Below are positions 24,438 through 33,229 of a stretch of DNA of 35,013 nucleotides, in pieces. A program made the position numbers and the translations under genes. The notes beneath the pieces were generated by a model. It was not told the origin of the DNA and ran no database searches. It saw nothing but the letters and a program-made list of their open reading frames with translations. Numbering within the stretch: the first letter of the stretch is position 1; every line of letters begins with the position of its first letter. Source of the stretch: JANOBD01 sp031411495 (GTDB taxonomy: Bacteria; Planctomycetota; Phycisphaerae; Tepidisphaerales; Tepidisphaeraceae); assembly GCA_031411495.1 (NCBI GenBank), contig JANOBD010000208.1, positions 1 through 35,013 of the forward strand. The letters are read 5' to 3'.

Positions 24438-25625
24438 GTGACGCCGACTTTTCGAGCCACCCTCCCGTTTCCCACCCGCCGATCCGCAGAGGTGTTGAAG
24501 CGGCAACTGATCGATCACCTGATCGCCGTCGCCCCACGCGTCGGCGAGCGGTTCGCCTCGGATCATGAGCTCGTGAGCGCGACCGGTTTGAGCCGACCGA
24601 CCGTCCGTCGGGCCCTCAACTCGATGGCGCAGGAGGGCTGGATCGAGCGTCGCCACGGCCGCGGCACGTACGTCGGCCCGCGCGTCACGATGCCGATCAG
24701 CCTGGAGACACGCCCCCCGCACGATACAAGCCGCCGCCGCCCCATCGTGCGGGTTGCGGTTGTGATTCACCTGCTCGGCGACCTTCAGCACGACTGGTAT
24801 TCGCGCGGCGTCATCGCCGGGATCGACGAGGCTGCCGGGGAACTCGACGTCGCAGTCGAACTCCTCGGCGATCAGGACGGCGACGTGAAAGCCGTGTCGC
24901 GCCGGCTGATGCTTACCCGCCCCGATGTCCTCGCGTTCGCCGCGCCATCGCCCATGCACCTTCAACTGCTGGGCGAATGCCAGCGGCTCGACATCGCGGC
25001 CATCGGCACCGGCACCTTCCTGGCCAGCCTCGCGGTCACGACCGTTCACGAGGACGGCGTTCAAGGCGCCGCGGCCGCGGTGAAAGAGCTGGTTGCGCTG
25101 GGCCATCGTCGGATCGGCATGGTGCTTTCGCCCTACGCTACCCCATGGGTCTTCGATCGACGTCAGGGGTATGTGCAGGGGATCCGCGAAGCCGGCCTTG
25201 AGCACGATGAAGGGCTCGTTCTCTGGCTCGGCGGGGACGACAAGGAGAAATCGGACGCCCTCGAACAATTCATCGCCCGTCGACGACCGACCGCGCTGCT
25301 GTTTGGCAGCTATGGCGTCGTTCGTCACCTGAGGCCGCTGATCCGCTCGGGTCTGGTTCGCGTGCCGCGGGATCTGTCCGTGGTGCACTTCGATCAGTGC
25401 GCCGACACGAAGATCTGGCTCGAGGACGTCAAGCCGACGGTGGTGGAGATCCCAGTGCGTGGGATGGGACGACAGCTTGCACTCCTGGCGCGCGAGATTG
25501 CAGACGGCAAAGAGGTGGCAAAGGTCACCAAGTTGCCGTGCGAGCTGCGCTGGGGTGAATCAACAATGGCGGTGCCGAATGGTGTATCGCCTTCGGTTTC
25601 GGAGGCGGTCTCCAAACTGCTCTGA
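24438..25625 (+). CDS. GntR/LacI-type sugar-responsive transcriptional regulator (regulator 2)
   Basis: A 395-residue paralogue of regulator 1. The winged helix (FASDHELVSAT, LSRPTVRRALNSM, GWIERRHGRGTYVGPR) lies near residues 30-80. The sensor domain matches its paralogue almost segment by segment (ELLGDQDGDVKAVSRRLM, HEDGVQGAAAAV, LGHRRIGMVLSPYATPWVFD, PRDLSVVHFDQ). The only start that keeps the winged helix is GTG 24438; the ATG at 24429 runs into a stop. No ribosome-binding site is visible. It is divergent from the nine-gene operon, with TACATGT boxes toward each gene, so it most likely represses both until a sugar binds. Confidence 0.9.
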   Translation: MTPTFRATLPFPTRRSAEVLKRQLIDHLIAVAPRVGERFASDHELVSATGLSRPTVRRALNSMAQEGWIERRHGRGTYVGPRVTMPISLETRPPHDTSRRRPIVRVAVVIHLLGDLQHDWYSRGVIAGIDEAAGELDVAVELLGDQDGDVKAVSRRLMLTRPDVLAFAAPSPMHLQLLGECQRLDIAAIGTGTFLASLAVTTVHEDGVQGAAAAVKELVALGHRRIGMVLSPYATPWVFDRRQGYVQGIREAGLEHDEGLVLWLGGDDKEKSDALEQFIARRRPTALLFGSYGVVRHLRPLIRSGLVRVPRDLSVVHFDQCADTKIWLEDVKPTVVEIPVRGMGRQLALLAREIADGKEVAKVTKLPCELRWGESTMAVPNGVSPSVSEAVSKLL

Positions 25626-25666
25626 TGAAGAAACGTGAGCTCGCAACCCGAGCCCAGGCGAACAGC

Positions 25667-25688
25667 GGCCGTGCGGACGGCCTGATTT
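25667..25688 (+). terminator. hairpin after regulator 2, weak terminator candidate
   Basis: GGCCGT (25667-25672) and ACGGCC (25677-25682) form a 6-bp GC-rich stem with a 4-base loop, followed by TGATTT. The T tract is short, so some read-through into the pseudopilin-like gene is likely. Confidence 0.35.
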
Positions 25689-25703
25689 ACGACACTCGAA
25701 ACA

Positions 25704-25722
25704 CGACAGAACGATTCTGTCG
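25704..25722 (+). promoter_or_regulatory. perfect inverted repeat touching the ribosome-binding site
   Basis: CGACAGAA and TTCTGTCG flank a 3-base centre (CGA). The repeat ends one base before the GGAGG (25724-25728) of the pseudopilin-like gene. It could be an operator or an RNA hairpin that tunes translation. Confidence 0.5.
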
Positions 25723-25733
25723 CGGAGGAACTT

Positions 25734-26621
25734 ATGAAAAACCGAATCCGTGACCCACGGGCAACCGGGCACACAACAGTCCACGCATTCACGCTCGTTG
25801 AGCTGCTCGTGGTCATCGGCATCATCGCGCTGCTGATCTCGATCCTGCTTCCCGCGCTCAACAAGGCGCGCGAGTCAGCGCTTCGAACCAAGTGCCTGTC
25901 CAACCTCCGATCAATGGGCCAGTTTGTGAACATGTACGCGAACGACAACAAGGGATTCGTCCCGCTCGGGTATGACTCGCGCAGCGTGGCTCAGAATTAC
26001 GTGCTGTTCATCGCCGACCGCTCCGGTCAGAACATCCCGAACACGTTCTATTACACGTTCGGCCTGATCGTGCAGCAGTACCGCATGTCCGACGGCAACA
26101 TGTTCTACTGCCCAAGCACGAGCGACCCGCAGTTCCAGTTCAATACTCCGGAAAATCCGTGGTGCTATCCGCAGACGCCACCCAATCCGAAGTATACGTT
26201 CATGGGTTATGGCCTGCGTCCAAGCCTCAACATGTACCCTGGCCAGCACCCATTTACGGCCGCCCCGTGGGGCGGCGCCGCGTCCGTGGCCGCCTTCAGC
26301 GCTCCCGGCAACACATGGTCCTGGTATCGTCCCGATTTCCCGGGCATCCCGCACGACGTCCCGATTAACTCGCTGCCGCGCATCCAGAAGCTCAAAAGCC
26401 TCGCGATCGCCGTTGACGTCGCAAGCTTCAACGCATCGATCGTCAAAGGCCACCGCGACGGCGTCCAGGCGCTGTACGGCGACGGCTCGGCACGGTTCTA
26501 CCGGAAGAGCGGGCAGATGGACGATTACCTGAAGCTGAGCGGCGCTGGCATGGCCGCCGGCAGCGCGAACCAGCGCGACGCCATTCGTGCGATCTTCGAC
26601 CTGCTAGATCACCCACAATGA
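25734..26621 (+). CDS. pseudopilin-like protein (type IV pilin-like N terminus)
   Basis: A 295-residue protein with GGAGG six bases before the ATG. It has a type IV prepilin-like leader: a charged N terminus, then HAFTLVELLVVIGIIALLIS with Phe19 as mature residue 1 and Glu23 at mature position 5. The residue before the cleavage site is Ala instead of the usual Gly. After the hydrophobic helix comes LPALNKARESALRTKCLSNL, and the C-terminal domain ends with DGVQALYGDGSARFYRKSG. These features are typical of the many planctomycete pseudopilin-like proteins found beside carbohydrate genes. A role in a type II secretion-like or surface structure is assumed; why it sits in this cluster is unclear. 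Confidence 0.85.
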   Translation: MKNRIRDPRATGHTTVHAFTLVELLVVIGIIALLISILLPALNKARESALRTKCLSNLRSMGQFVNMYANDNKGFVPLGYDSRSVAQNYVLFIADRSGQNIPNTFYYTFGLIVQQYRMSDGNMFYCPSTSDPQFQFNTPENPWCYPQTPPNPKYTFMGYGLRPSLNMYPGQHPFTAAPWGGAASVAAFSAPGNTWSWYRPDFPGIPHDVPINSLPRIQKLKSLAIAVDVASFNASIVKGHRDGVQALYGDGSARFYRKSGQMDDYLKLSGAGMAAGSANQRDAIRAIFDLLDHPQ

Positions 26622-26655
26622 GCGCATCGATGTGACAAGATGATCTTCGCGATCC

Positions 26656-26694
26656 ATGGTCCGCGGTGCTGAGGTGCCCCGGACCATTTTCTTT
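26656..26694 (+). terminator. Rho-independent terminator after the pseudopilin-like gene
   Basis: ATGGTCCG (26656-26663) pairs with CGGACCAT (26680-26687), loop 16 bases, followed by TTTTCTTT-type bases to 26694. It lies four bases before the ribosome-binding site of the next gene. Confidence 0.6.
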
Positions 26695-26707
26695 GTCGGG
26701 AGGTTCG

Positions 26708-28123
26708 ATGGTGCCCACAGGACAGGACGCTTCGGCTCAAACGGATCGACGTGGCTTCCTCCGCACCGCTCTGGCCGCGGCCTGCGCGATGCCATCGGTC
26801 GCGGCCGGGTACGCTGCTGATCGGGGAGAGCCATCCACGGCGCCTGCGACCCGGCCTGCAGCCAGCGGCGACCGATGGAGCGGATCGATCGACTCCACGC
26901 AGCCTTCGACCAAGGCCGGCGGCGTCGACTACTGGGATAAGGCCACCCGGCTCACCATCAGCATGTGGGATTTTTCGTGGCTGCTCGACGGCCAGCCCGG
27001 CGGCACGTTCGCCGATCTCGAGCGGTGCGTCGCCGGCGCGCGCGAGCGCGGATACAACACGCTCCGCGTCGACTGTTTTGTCGCCCACCAGCTTCAGAAC
27101 GAATCCAAGTTCGAAAGGAACTACGACGGCAACGGCCTGCCCAAATGGGGCATGACTCGCAAAAGCTTCGCGACGGACGTGCGCGCCCGTGTCGCCGAAC
27201 TCGCGCGGCTGTGTCGGAAACACGAGATCTGGCTGGGTCTGGACTCCTGGAAGAGCACGCCCGGCGGGGGCGCGACGCCCGAGAAAATGGAAGGCGTATT
27301 CACCCGGTTCGGCGAGAAATGGGCGCGTGCGCTTCGACAGATGCGCGAAGATGGCGTGCTGGAGCGCGCGGTGTGGGTCGCGCCGCTGAACGAGGCGCCG
27401 CTGTTCCTGTCCATGACGGTACCGTCGGTCAAGGAGCTCATCTCGGCGCCGCTGCGCGAGGGCCTGACCGAGCTTGAGAAGACGCAGGATCTCGACGCCC
27501 TCTACCGCAGGATCAATGGGTACATGGCCGGTCCGATCAAGGCGGAGTTGGCCAGCGATGGTATTCCTATCTGTTATTCTTCGCTCAGCGCAGAAGACTA
27601 CGCCGGCCGGCTGACCGACGATTACGACGTCGTCGACGTTCACTTCATGCCTGCGGTCATCACCGATAACGAGGATCGCGCCGCGCTCGAAGCCGCCGGC
27701 AAGGGCACCGGCGGGTTTCCTCGCTGGGCCGAGCTTCAAGGCGCGAATCTCAAGGCGTTCTCGGCGGCGTGGGACAACGCGTGCCGGAAAAATTACGCCG
27801 CGATGCTTCGCCGCGCATATGTCTACCACGCCGAGGCGATGAAGCACCTGACGCTCTCCTCGGGAAAGCGTCTGCAGGCGATCATCACCGAGTCGTTCGG
27901 CCCGTGTTACTGGCCGGTCCATCCGGACGTGAACCAGGGCTGGTACAAACGCTACAACGCGGATGCACTGCGCATGATCGCGTCGCTGCCGATCAGCGGA
28001 TCGAGCATTTCGAACTACGCCGAGCCGCTGTTCGGCGATCTTTGGAACGACATTGAATGGCAGTGGACGGCCAACCAGTTCTTCCTCAGCCAGGCAGAGG
28101 CGGCTGCGCGAGCGATCAGCTGA
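26708..28123 (+). CDS. Tat-exported cellulase-like protein (clan GH-A type)
   Basis: A 471-residue exported protein. The start at 26708 has GGGAGG just upstream. DRRGFLRTALAAACA is a twin-arginine signal. The barrel contains MWDFSWLLDG, RGYNTLRVDCF, LGLDSWKS, the acid/base Glu229 in WVAPLNEAPLF and a likely nucleophile Glu395 in IITESFGPCYW. These fit the sugar-binding cellulase-like group of clan GH-A. The terminator directly in front means it depends on read-through or on a promoter I cannot see. The substrate is unknown; the neighbours suggest a side chain or backbone of the same polysaccharide. Confidence 0.7.
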   Translation: MVPTGQDASAQTDRRGFLRTALAAACAMPSVAAGYAADRGEPSTAPATRPAASGDRWSGSIDSTQPSTKAGGVDYWDKATRLTISMWDFSWLLDGQPGGTFADLERCVAGARERGYNTLRVDCFVAHQLQNESKFERNYDGNGLPKWGMTRKSFATDVRARVAELARLCRKHEIWLGLDSWKSTPGGGATPEKMEGVFTRFGEKWARALRQMREDGVLERAVWVAPLNEAPLFLSMTVPSVKELISAPLREGLTELEKTQDLDALYRRINGYMAGPIKAELASDGIPICYSSLSAEDYAGRLTDDYDVVDVHFMPAVITDNEDRAALEAAGKGTGGFPRWAELQGANLKAFSAAWDNACRKNYAAMLRRAYVYHAEAMKHLTLSSGKRLQAIITESFGPCYWPVHPDVNQGWYKRYNADALRMIASLPISGSSISNYAEPLFGDLWNDIEWQWTANQFFLSQAEAAARAIS

Positions 28124-28157
28124 ACATCCGTCGTTGAAAAAGGGAGAGAACAACACC

Positions 28158-30197
28158 ATGCGACACAACTATTTCGATCTGCATAGCACGCGGTTCGCGC
28201 TCTGTGCATTTATCTCAGTCGCCGCGAGCAGCCGAATCGCATTCGCCGTCGATGACGTTTACGGCAACCTGATCCAATTCAACAACAACGGCGGCTGGTC
28301 CTGGTTCGAGGATGAGCGCGCGATCATCGACCCGATTTCGAACCAGCTCATTGTCAGCTCGGTCGCGACAAGCACAGGCATGCCGACTTCTGGTAACGCC
28401 ACGCGAACCGGTAACATCGAGGTGGCGGCTTTCAACCTGACGACGCGCACGACCGCGCGGGTGTCGGTCCTGCACGCGGGTCTGGAGGCCGATGACCACG
28501 ACTCGGCGGCGCTACTGCTTCGGCCCGATGGGCGCTATCTCACCTCCTATTCGCGGCACAGTAAGGACGACGCGACCTACTACCGCGTCTCGACCAGCCC
28601 CGGGAACGCGACGAGCTGGCAGCCCGAGCAGGTCTACCACAGCGCGGCCGTACCTGGCGCGACGATCGTCACCTACTCCAACCTCTATCGCCTGGCGAAC
28701 GAGGGCAAGACCTACGACTTCCACCGCTCACGCAGCAGCGACCCGCAGTTCCTGATCTCAACAGACGATGGCAACACGATGACCTACGGCGGATGGCTCA
28801 CGACTGATCCCGCCATCAGCACCATCCAGCGGCCGTACGTGAAGTACGCGTCCAACGACACGGACACCGTCTACTTCATCAGCACCGAAGGTCACCCGCT
28901 CGAATACCGCAGCTCGACGACCGGCCTGACCAACAGCATCTACGCCGGCTATCTCAAAGGCGGAAAGATGTACAAATCCGACGGCACGCTCGTTGGAACG
29001 CCCAGCGGAGTGAATGGTCCCAATGGCACTCGCCTCGGACCGCCGATCGATCAGTTCACGAAGGTGGCCGGCGCCCAGCCCGAAGGCGTGATTGGCAACC
29101 GCACCGCGTACTGGACGACCGACCTCGCGATGGACGCAAGCGACCGACCGTACGCCGTCTTCACCTCGCGCGTTGAAACCGATACCAACACCGCCACGAA
29201 CGACTCAAGCGATCATCGTTTCTATTACGGCCGCTTCGACGGCGCGCAATGGCAGGTGCACGAACTCGCGAAGGCGGGAGGCAGCCTCTTCGCGGGCGAG
29301 ATCGACTACACCGGCCTGGTCGCACTCGACCCGCGCGACCCGAACACGCTTTACATGTCGAGCAATATCAACCCGATTACGCGGGCGCAGATGGCGCACT
29401 ACGAGATCTTCAAAGGCCGGACCGGCGACACCGGCGCGACCTGGATCTGGAGCGCCATTACCGCCAACTCCGCGGTCGACAACATCCGGCCGATCATGCC
29501 CAAGTCGGGCAACGGCACCAGCGCGCTGCTCTGGATGCGCGGAAGCTACCCGAACTTCACCACCTACGACCTCAGCGTCGTCGGCCTGTTGAACCCCGAC
29601 GTCGCCGCCGCACCGACGAAGATACGTTTTCTTGACGCCACGCTCGCGAACACGACGCGTGCCAACGGTTCCGTTCTCACCACCACGACGAGCAGTGGAC
29701 AAGGCGCTGCCGACGGGCAATGGCACCTGCGCACCGGGTTCGGCAACGGCACGACAGTCCTCACCGCCGACGAGGTCAGCGCCGAGGATGCGCCGATGCT
29801 GCGCACCAGCGCCACCGGGCTCGCGGCAGGCGGATACGACGTCTGGGCGTTTTTCTGGAGCGATCAGAACGAGCAATGGCAAGTACAGGCCGGCCTCAGC
29901 GCAAGTTCGCTCGCGCTGCTGGAGAAACAGGGCGCGGAGCACGTTTCGCTTGCCGAACTCATTGGCGCCGATGTCGACACCGCGAACGCCGGCGACCTCC
30001 AGCTCTACAAGGTCTATCTTGGCCGCACGAACGTCGGGCTGGACGGCACGCTGAGCGTATACGTCGACGATGGTCTGGGCACGAGCGGCACCAGCCGCAC
30101 GTGGTACGACGGCATCGGCTTCGCCGCGGTGCCCGAGCCCACTTCCTTGTTGAGCCTGTTCGCGTTGGGCGCGACGTCTATCCGCCGGCGGCGATAA
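28158..30197 (+). CDS. BNR_4-type beta-propeller protein with PEP-CTERM tail
   Basis: A 679-residue exported protein. The start at 28158 gives a signal peptide ending in RIAFA. The body begins with NNGGWSWFEDERAIID (44-58), the typical opening of BNR_4 propellers, followed by DDHDSAALLLRPDG, YSNLYRLANEGKTYDFHRS and RPYVKYAS repeats. Related seven-bladed propellers include the PL24/PL25 ulvan lyases, PL42 rhamnose-glucuronate lyase and GH145, which act at rhamnose-uronic acid linkages. That fits the rhamnose theme but is inference. Residues of about 530-655 form an extra beta domain, and the end is a PEP-CTERM tail (VPEPTS, hydrophobic, SIRRRR). It is placed after the cellulase-like gene with a 34-base gap. 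Confidence 0.75.
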   Translation: MRHNYFDLHSTRFALCAFISVAASSRIAFAVDDVYGNLIQFNNNGGWSWFEDERAIIDPISNQLIVSSVATSTGMPTSGNATRTGNIEVAAFNLTTRTTARVSVLHAGLEADDHDSAALLLRPDGRYLTSYSRHSKDDATYYRVSTSPGNATSWQPEQVYHSAAVPGATIVTYSNLYRLANEGKTYDFHRSRSSDPQFLISTDDGNTMTYGGWLTTDPAISTIQRPYVKYASNDTDTVYFISTEGHPLEYRSSTTGLTNSIYAGYLKGGKMYKSDGTLVGTPSGVNGPNGTRLGPPIDQFTKVAGAQPEGVIGNRTAYWTTDLAMDASDRPYAVFTSRVETDTNTATNDSSDHRFYYGRFDGAQWQVHELAKAGGSLFAGEIDYTGLVALDPRDPNTLYMSSNINPITRAQMAHYEIFKGRTGDTGATWIWSAITANSAVDNIRPIMPKSGNGTSALLWMRGSYPNFTTYDLSVVGLLNPDVAAAPTKIRFLDATLANTTRANGSVLTTTTSSGQGAADGQWHLRTGFGNGTTVLTADEVSAEDAPMLRTSATGLAAGGYDVWAFFWSDQNEQWQVQAGLSASSLALLEKQGAEHVSLAELIGADVDTANAGDLQLYKVYLGRTNVGLDGTLSVYVDDGLGTSGTSRTWYDGIGFAAVPEPTSLLSLFALGATSIRRRR

Positions 30198-30217
30198 CCT
30201 TCCACCGGAACCCATTC

Positions 30218-30982
30218 ATGTCCGCACCCCTACGTCTTACCCTGCTGACAGATTCAAAAGGCTTCGTCCACGACGTCGTGAAGCCCGCACCCGACGGCAC
30301 GACCTTCGTGCAGCGCGAACTCGAAGCCATCGCCTGCGAAAGCGGCAGCTTCACCGTTCGGACGCTTGGGGATGCGAGCGGGCTCACGCGCGCGGCGCTC
30401 GACCAGACCGACGTGGTTGCGCTCTACACCAGCGGCGACATCGAGCTGGATGTCGCCGGGCTCGACGCATGGATCCGCGCCGGCGGGGCATTGCTCGGCG
30501 TGCACGCGGCCACGACGACGCTCCAGAAGGATCCGGCCTTCACAGAGATCATCGGCGGCGTCTTCAACGGCCACCCCTGGGATGCCAACTCGATCGTGAC
30601 GTTGAAAGTTCACGAGCCCGACCACCCTGCCGTTGCCATGATCCCACCCGGTTACACGCTCAGGGAGGAGATCTACTGGCACCACAGGTTCGATCCGTCG
30701 ACGGTGCGCGTGCTCATGAGCCTCGACATGATGCAGACGCCGCTCAAGCGGCCGCAGCATGTGCCGATGGTCTGGTGCAAGCCGCACGGCAAAGGCCGCG
30801 TGCTCTACTCGTCGCTGGGCCATCGCGAGGACGTGTGGACGAACTCCATTTTCCGACGACACCTGGCCACCTCGATCGAGTGGCTCGCCGGCCGACGCGC
30901 CGGGAGCGCGGCGCCGAACCCCGAGCTCAGCGCCGCCGAACAGCTCGAGGCGTCCACCGCCGCGCACTTGGCCGCGCCGTGA
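30218..30982 (+). CDS. ThuA-like domain protein
   Basis: A 254-residue cytoplasmic protein with the ThuA-like fold, a class I glutamine-amidotransferase relative: LLTDSKGFVHDVV at the start, AGLDAWIRAGGALLGVHAATTT in the middle, GVFNGHPWD, and HPAVAMIPPGYTLREEIYW, then HGKGRVLYSSLGHREDVW. Such proteins are common in planctomycete sugar clusters. Their reaction is not established, despite the trehalose-utilisation name. It starts 20 bases after the propeller stop and is likely co-transcribed. Its end is convergent with the esterase gene, four bases apart. Confidence 0.85.
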   Translation: MSAPLRLTLLTDSKGFVHDVVKPAPDGTTFVQRELEAIACESGSFTVRTLGDASGLTRAALDQTDVVALYTSGDIELDVAGLDAWIRAGGALLGVHAATTTLQKDPAFTEIIGGVFNGHPWDANSIVTLKVHEPDHPAVAMIPPGYTLREEIYWHHRFDPSTVRVLMSLDMMQTPLKRPQHVPMVWCKPHGKGRVLYSSLGHREDVWTNSIFRRHLATSIEWLAGRRAGSAAPNPELSAAEQLEASTAAHLAAP

Positions 30983-30986
30983 ACCC

Positions 30987-33002
30987 TCATTTCGTCGCCT
31001 GGAACGGCTCGGCGGGTAGGCCTTCCTTGTTGAACAGGCTGGCGGTCGGGTTGTCGGCCCACGCGTAACGAATCCGGGTCGGCTCGGGCACGGCCGGCGT
31101 CGAAACCACTACACTGTCATTCTCGATACGCGCATCCGCCCAGACGAACTTCCCGTCTTCGCCCGCCACCGAGAATGACACGAGCGGGTCCGCTTTCGCG
31201 ATCAGCCCGCCACCGACGTTGTCGAAACTCAACACGACCCTCCCTTGGGCAAAGTCGGCGCGCTTGAGCGTCGGCCCGCGCGACACCACCTCCCTGCGAT
31301 AGGTGTCATGCAGCGCGATCAGCCCGAGCCGGCGGCCGACTTCCTGCTTGTTCCTGGGATGAATGTCCAGTGGATCGCCGATGTCGATGGTCACACTCAT
31401 GGCGGTGTTCTTTACCGTGCGCGAGATCTGCCGCTGCGCCTCACGCAGGCCGGCCCAATCGCTGAAGGCGTTCGGATCGTCTGTGGGGGCGCGCCAGTTC
31501 GCCAGGCCGACGATGTAAAACGGGAAATCGCCGACGGCAAACTGCTCGCGCCAGGAGCCGATCATCGCGGTGAGCAACGGCTCGTACTCCTCGAAACGCA
31601 CTGCGTTGCTTTCGCCCTGGTACCAGATCGCTCCGCGGATCGCGTAGCTGCCCACGGGCGCGATCATGCCGTTGTAGAGGGTGCCCGGCGTCCAGGCGCT
31701 GTCGAGCTTGTACGGCGGCAACGGTCGCAGCGGCCGGACGCCGGTCGGGCCCGAACGCTCCACGCGGTACTGCCAGTTGCCCGTGAGGGCGATGCTGAAC
31801 GGCTGCGTCGTCGCGTTCGGCGTGTCGGCACGCGCGGAAAATGTCGCACGCATCGACGGCGCCGGACCCGTGAGCCCGGCGGGGCCGTCTAAGTCGGTGA
31901 CGCGGATCGCGATCACGTTCCGTCCGGCTTTCACGAGTTTGCCGGGAACGACGTATCTGCGTTGTGCGGCCCACCAGCCGGGGGTATCGAGGTCGGTTGC
32001 TCCCACCTTCTCGCCGTTGAAAAATGTGGTGTCGAAATCATCGACAATGCCGAGCGTGAGCACGAGATCGCTTCCCGCGCGTTCGGGCGGCACGTCCATC
32101 TCATTCCGCAACCACGTGATGCTGCCGCTCGGCACCCCCTGCCTGACCATGTCGGCAGGAAAGGTGACCGGCTTCCAGTCACTCGAGGTGTCGAGCTCCG
32201 AATCGGCCCAGCCTTGTGCCTTCGCGCTGATCCCAGGATCCACCTGGCGGGTTTGCTCCATCCATTGCAGCGTCGCCGCCCTGAATCGCTCGGCCGCGTC
32301 GGGAAGCTGGCTGGCGTCGACATTGACGGCCATCGCGTGCGCTTTGGGTAGCGGCAGTTGCTTCAGCGTCTCGAGAGGCGTCCAGGATTCCGCCGGCGTG
32401 CCGCTCCACGAGGAATGGATCAGGCCGATCGGCACGTTCAGTTCACGATGCAGGGTGCGCCCGAAGAAGTAACCGACCGCGGAAAACGCGCCGGCCGTCT
32501 CCGGCGAGGCGAGCGTCCACTTCGCGTCTACGGCGGTCGACGGCTGCGTGGCCGGCCGTTTGGGCACCTGGTAGAAGCGGATCGTCGGCCGCGTCGTCGC
32601 ACCGGCGGCCTCGTCGAGACCGTTGACCGCGCGCGTCGTCGGGAACTCCATGTTCGACTGCCCGGAACAGATCCACACCTCGCCTGCGAGCACGTCGCTG
32701 AGCGTCACCACGTCGTCGCCGCTTCGCACCTCGATCCGATGCGGGCCCGGTTCACGGACGGCGGGCAACTTCACTCTGAACGCACCGCGCGCGTCACTTG
32801 TGGTTGCGGCGGCGGGCTGACCATCGAGCAGCACATTGACGGCCGATGATGGATCACATGTACCCCATATCGGACATTCCACTTCGCGCTGCAATACCAT
32901 GTGATCGGTGAACAGCGAACCGAGGCGAAGCTCGGCGCTGGCGATCGAGGCGACAGCAAACAGTGCGACAAAGGTGATGGCTGAACATCGCGGCAATTTC
33001 AC
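30987..33002 (-). CDS. sialate O-acetylesterase-like (SGNH) secreted esterase
   Basis: A 671-residue exported esterase with GTG start and AAGGAG upstream. After a signal peptide (ITFVALFAVASIASA) come LFTDHMVLQRE and the SGNH block: Ser116 in GQSNMEF, SSWSGTPAESW, IWYQGESNAV and the Asp546-x-His548 of LDIHPRN. A galactose-binding-like insertion (PERAGSDLVLTLGIVDDFDT) splits the catalytic domain, as is common in this family. These enzymes remove acetyl groups from carbohydrates. Deacetylation of the polysaccharide before glycosidase attack is the likely role; sialic acid itself need not be the substrate. Confidence 0.85.
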   Translation of the reverse strand: MKLPRCSAITFVALFAVASIASAELRLGSLFTDHMVLQREVECPIWGTCDPSSAVNVLLDGQPAAATTSDARGAFRVKLPAVREPGPHRIEVRSGDDVVTLSDVLAGEVWICSGQSNMEFPTTRAVNGLDEAAGATTRPTIRFYQVPKRPATQPSTAVDAKWTLASPETAGAFSAVGYFFGRTLHRELNVPIGLIHSSWSGTPAESWTPLETLKQLPLPKAHAMAVNVDASQLPDAAERFRAATLQWMEQTRQVDPGISAKAQGWADSELDTSSDWKPVTFPADMVRQGVPSGSITWLRNEMDVPPERAGSDLVLTLGIVDDFDTTFFNGEKVGATDLDTPGWWAAQRRYVVPGKLVKAGRNVIAIRVTDLDGPAGLTGPAPSMRATFSARADTPNATTQPFSIALTGNWQYRVERSGPTGVRPLRPLPPYKLDSAWTPGTLYNGMIAPVGSYAIRGAIWYQGESNAVRFEEYEPLLTAMIGSWREQFAVGDFPFYIVGLANWRAPTDDPNAFSDWAGLREAQRQISRTVKNTAMSVTIDIGDPLDIHPRNKQEVGRRLGLIALHDTYRREVVSRGPTLKRADFAQGRVVLSFDNVGGGLIAKADPLVSFSVAGEDGKFVWADARIENDSVVVSTPAVPEPTRIRYAWADNPTASLFNKEGLPAEPFQATK

Positions 33003-33029
33003 GAAGACTCCTTGGTGTCGATGGAATCA

Positions 33030-33058
33030 ATCTTATTGAAGATCGCAACCGCGTTAAA
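33030..33058 (-). promoter_or_regulatory. possible promoter of the esterase gene
   Basis: On the minus strand TTTAAC (33053-33058) and TAAGAT (33030-33035) are 17 bases apart, about 28 bases before the GTG at 33002. The -10 is good and the -35 weak. No TACATGT box is present. Confidence 0.3.
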
Positions 33059-33229
33059 CTGCACTTTCCAACCTGGCGACACCAGGAGGGCTATCCTGAA
33101 ACGCGAATGCGGCGACGAGTACCTTCTGCAAAGACGGATTGAACCGATGATTGCCGCGACGCAGAACGAGTATCTTCTCGTGGACGCGACCGGGGGTCCA
33201 AAGCGCTTCGACAGGCACGCAAAACGATC

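Noticed and set aside
29352..29358. TACATGT inside the propeller gene
   Set aside because: It is within coding sequence (codons for Leu-Tyr-Met-Ser) and far from any promoter.
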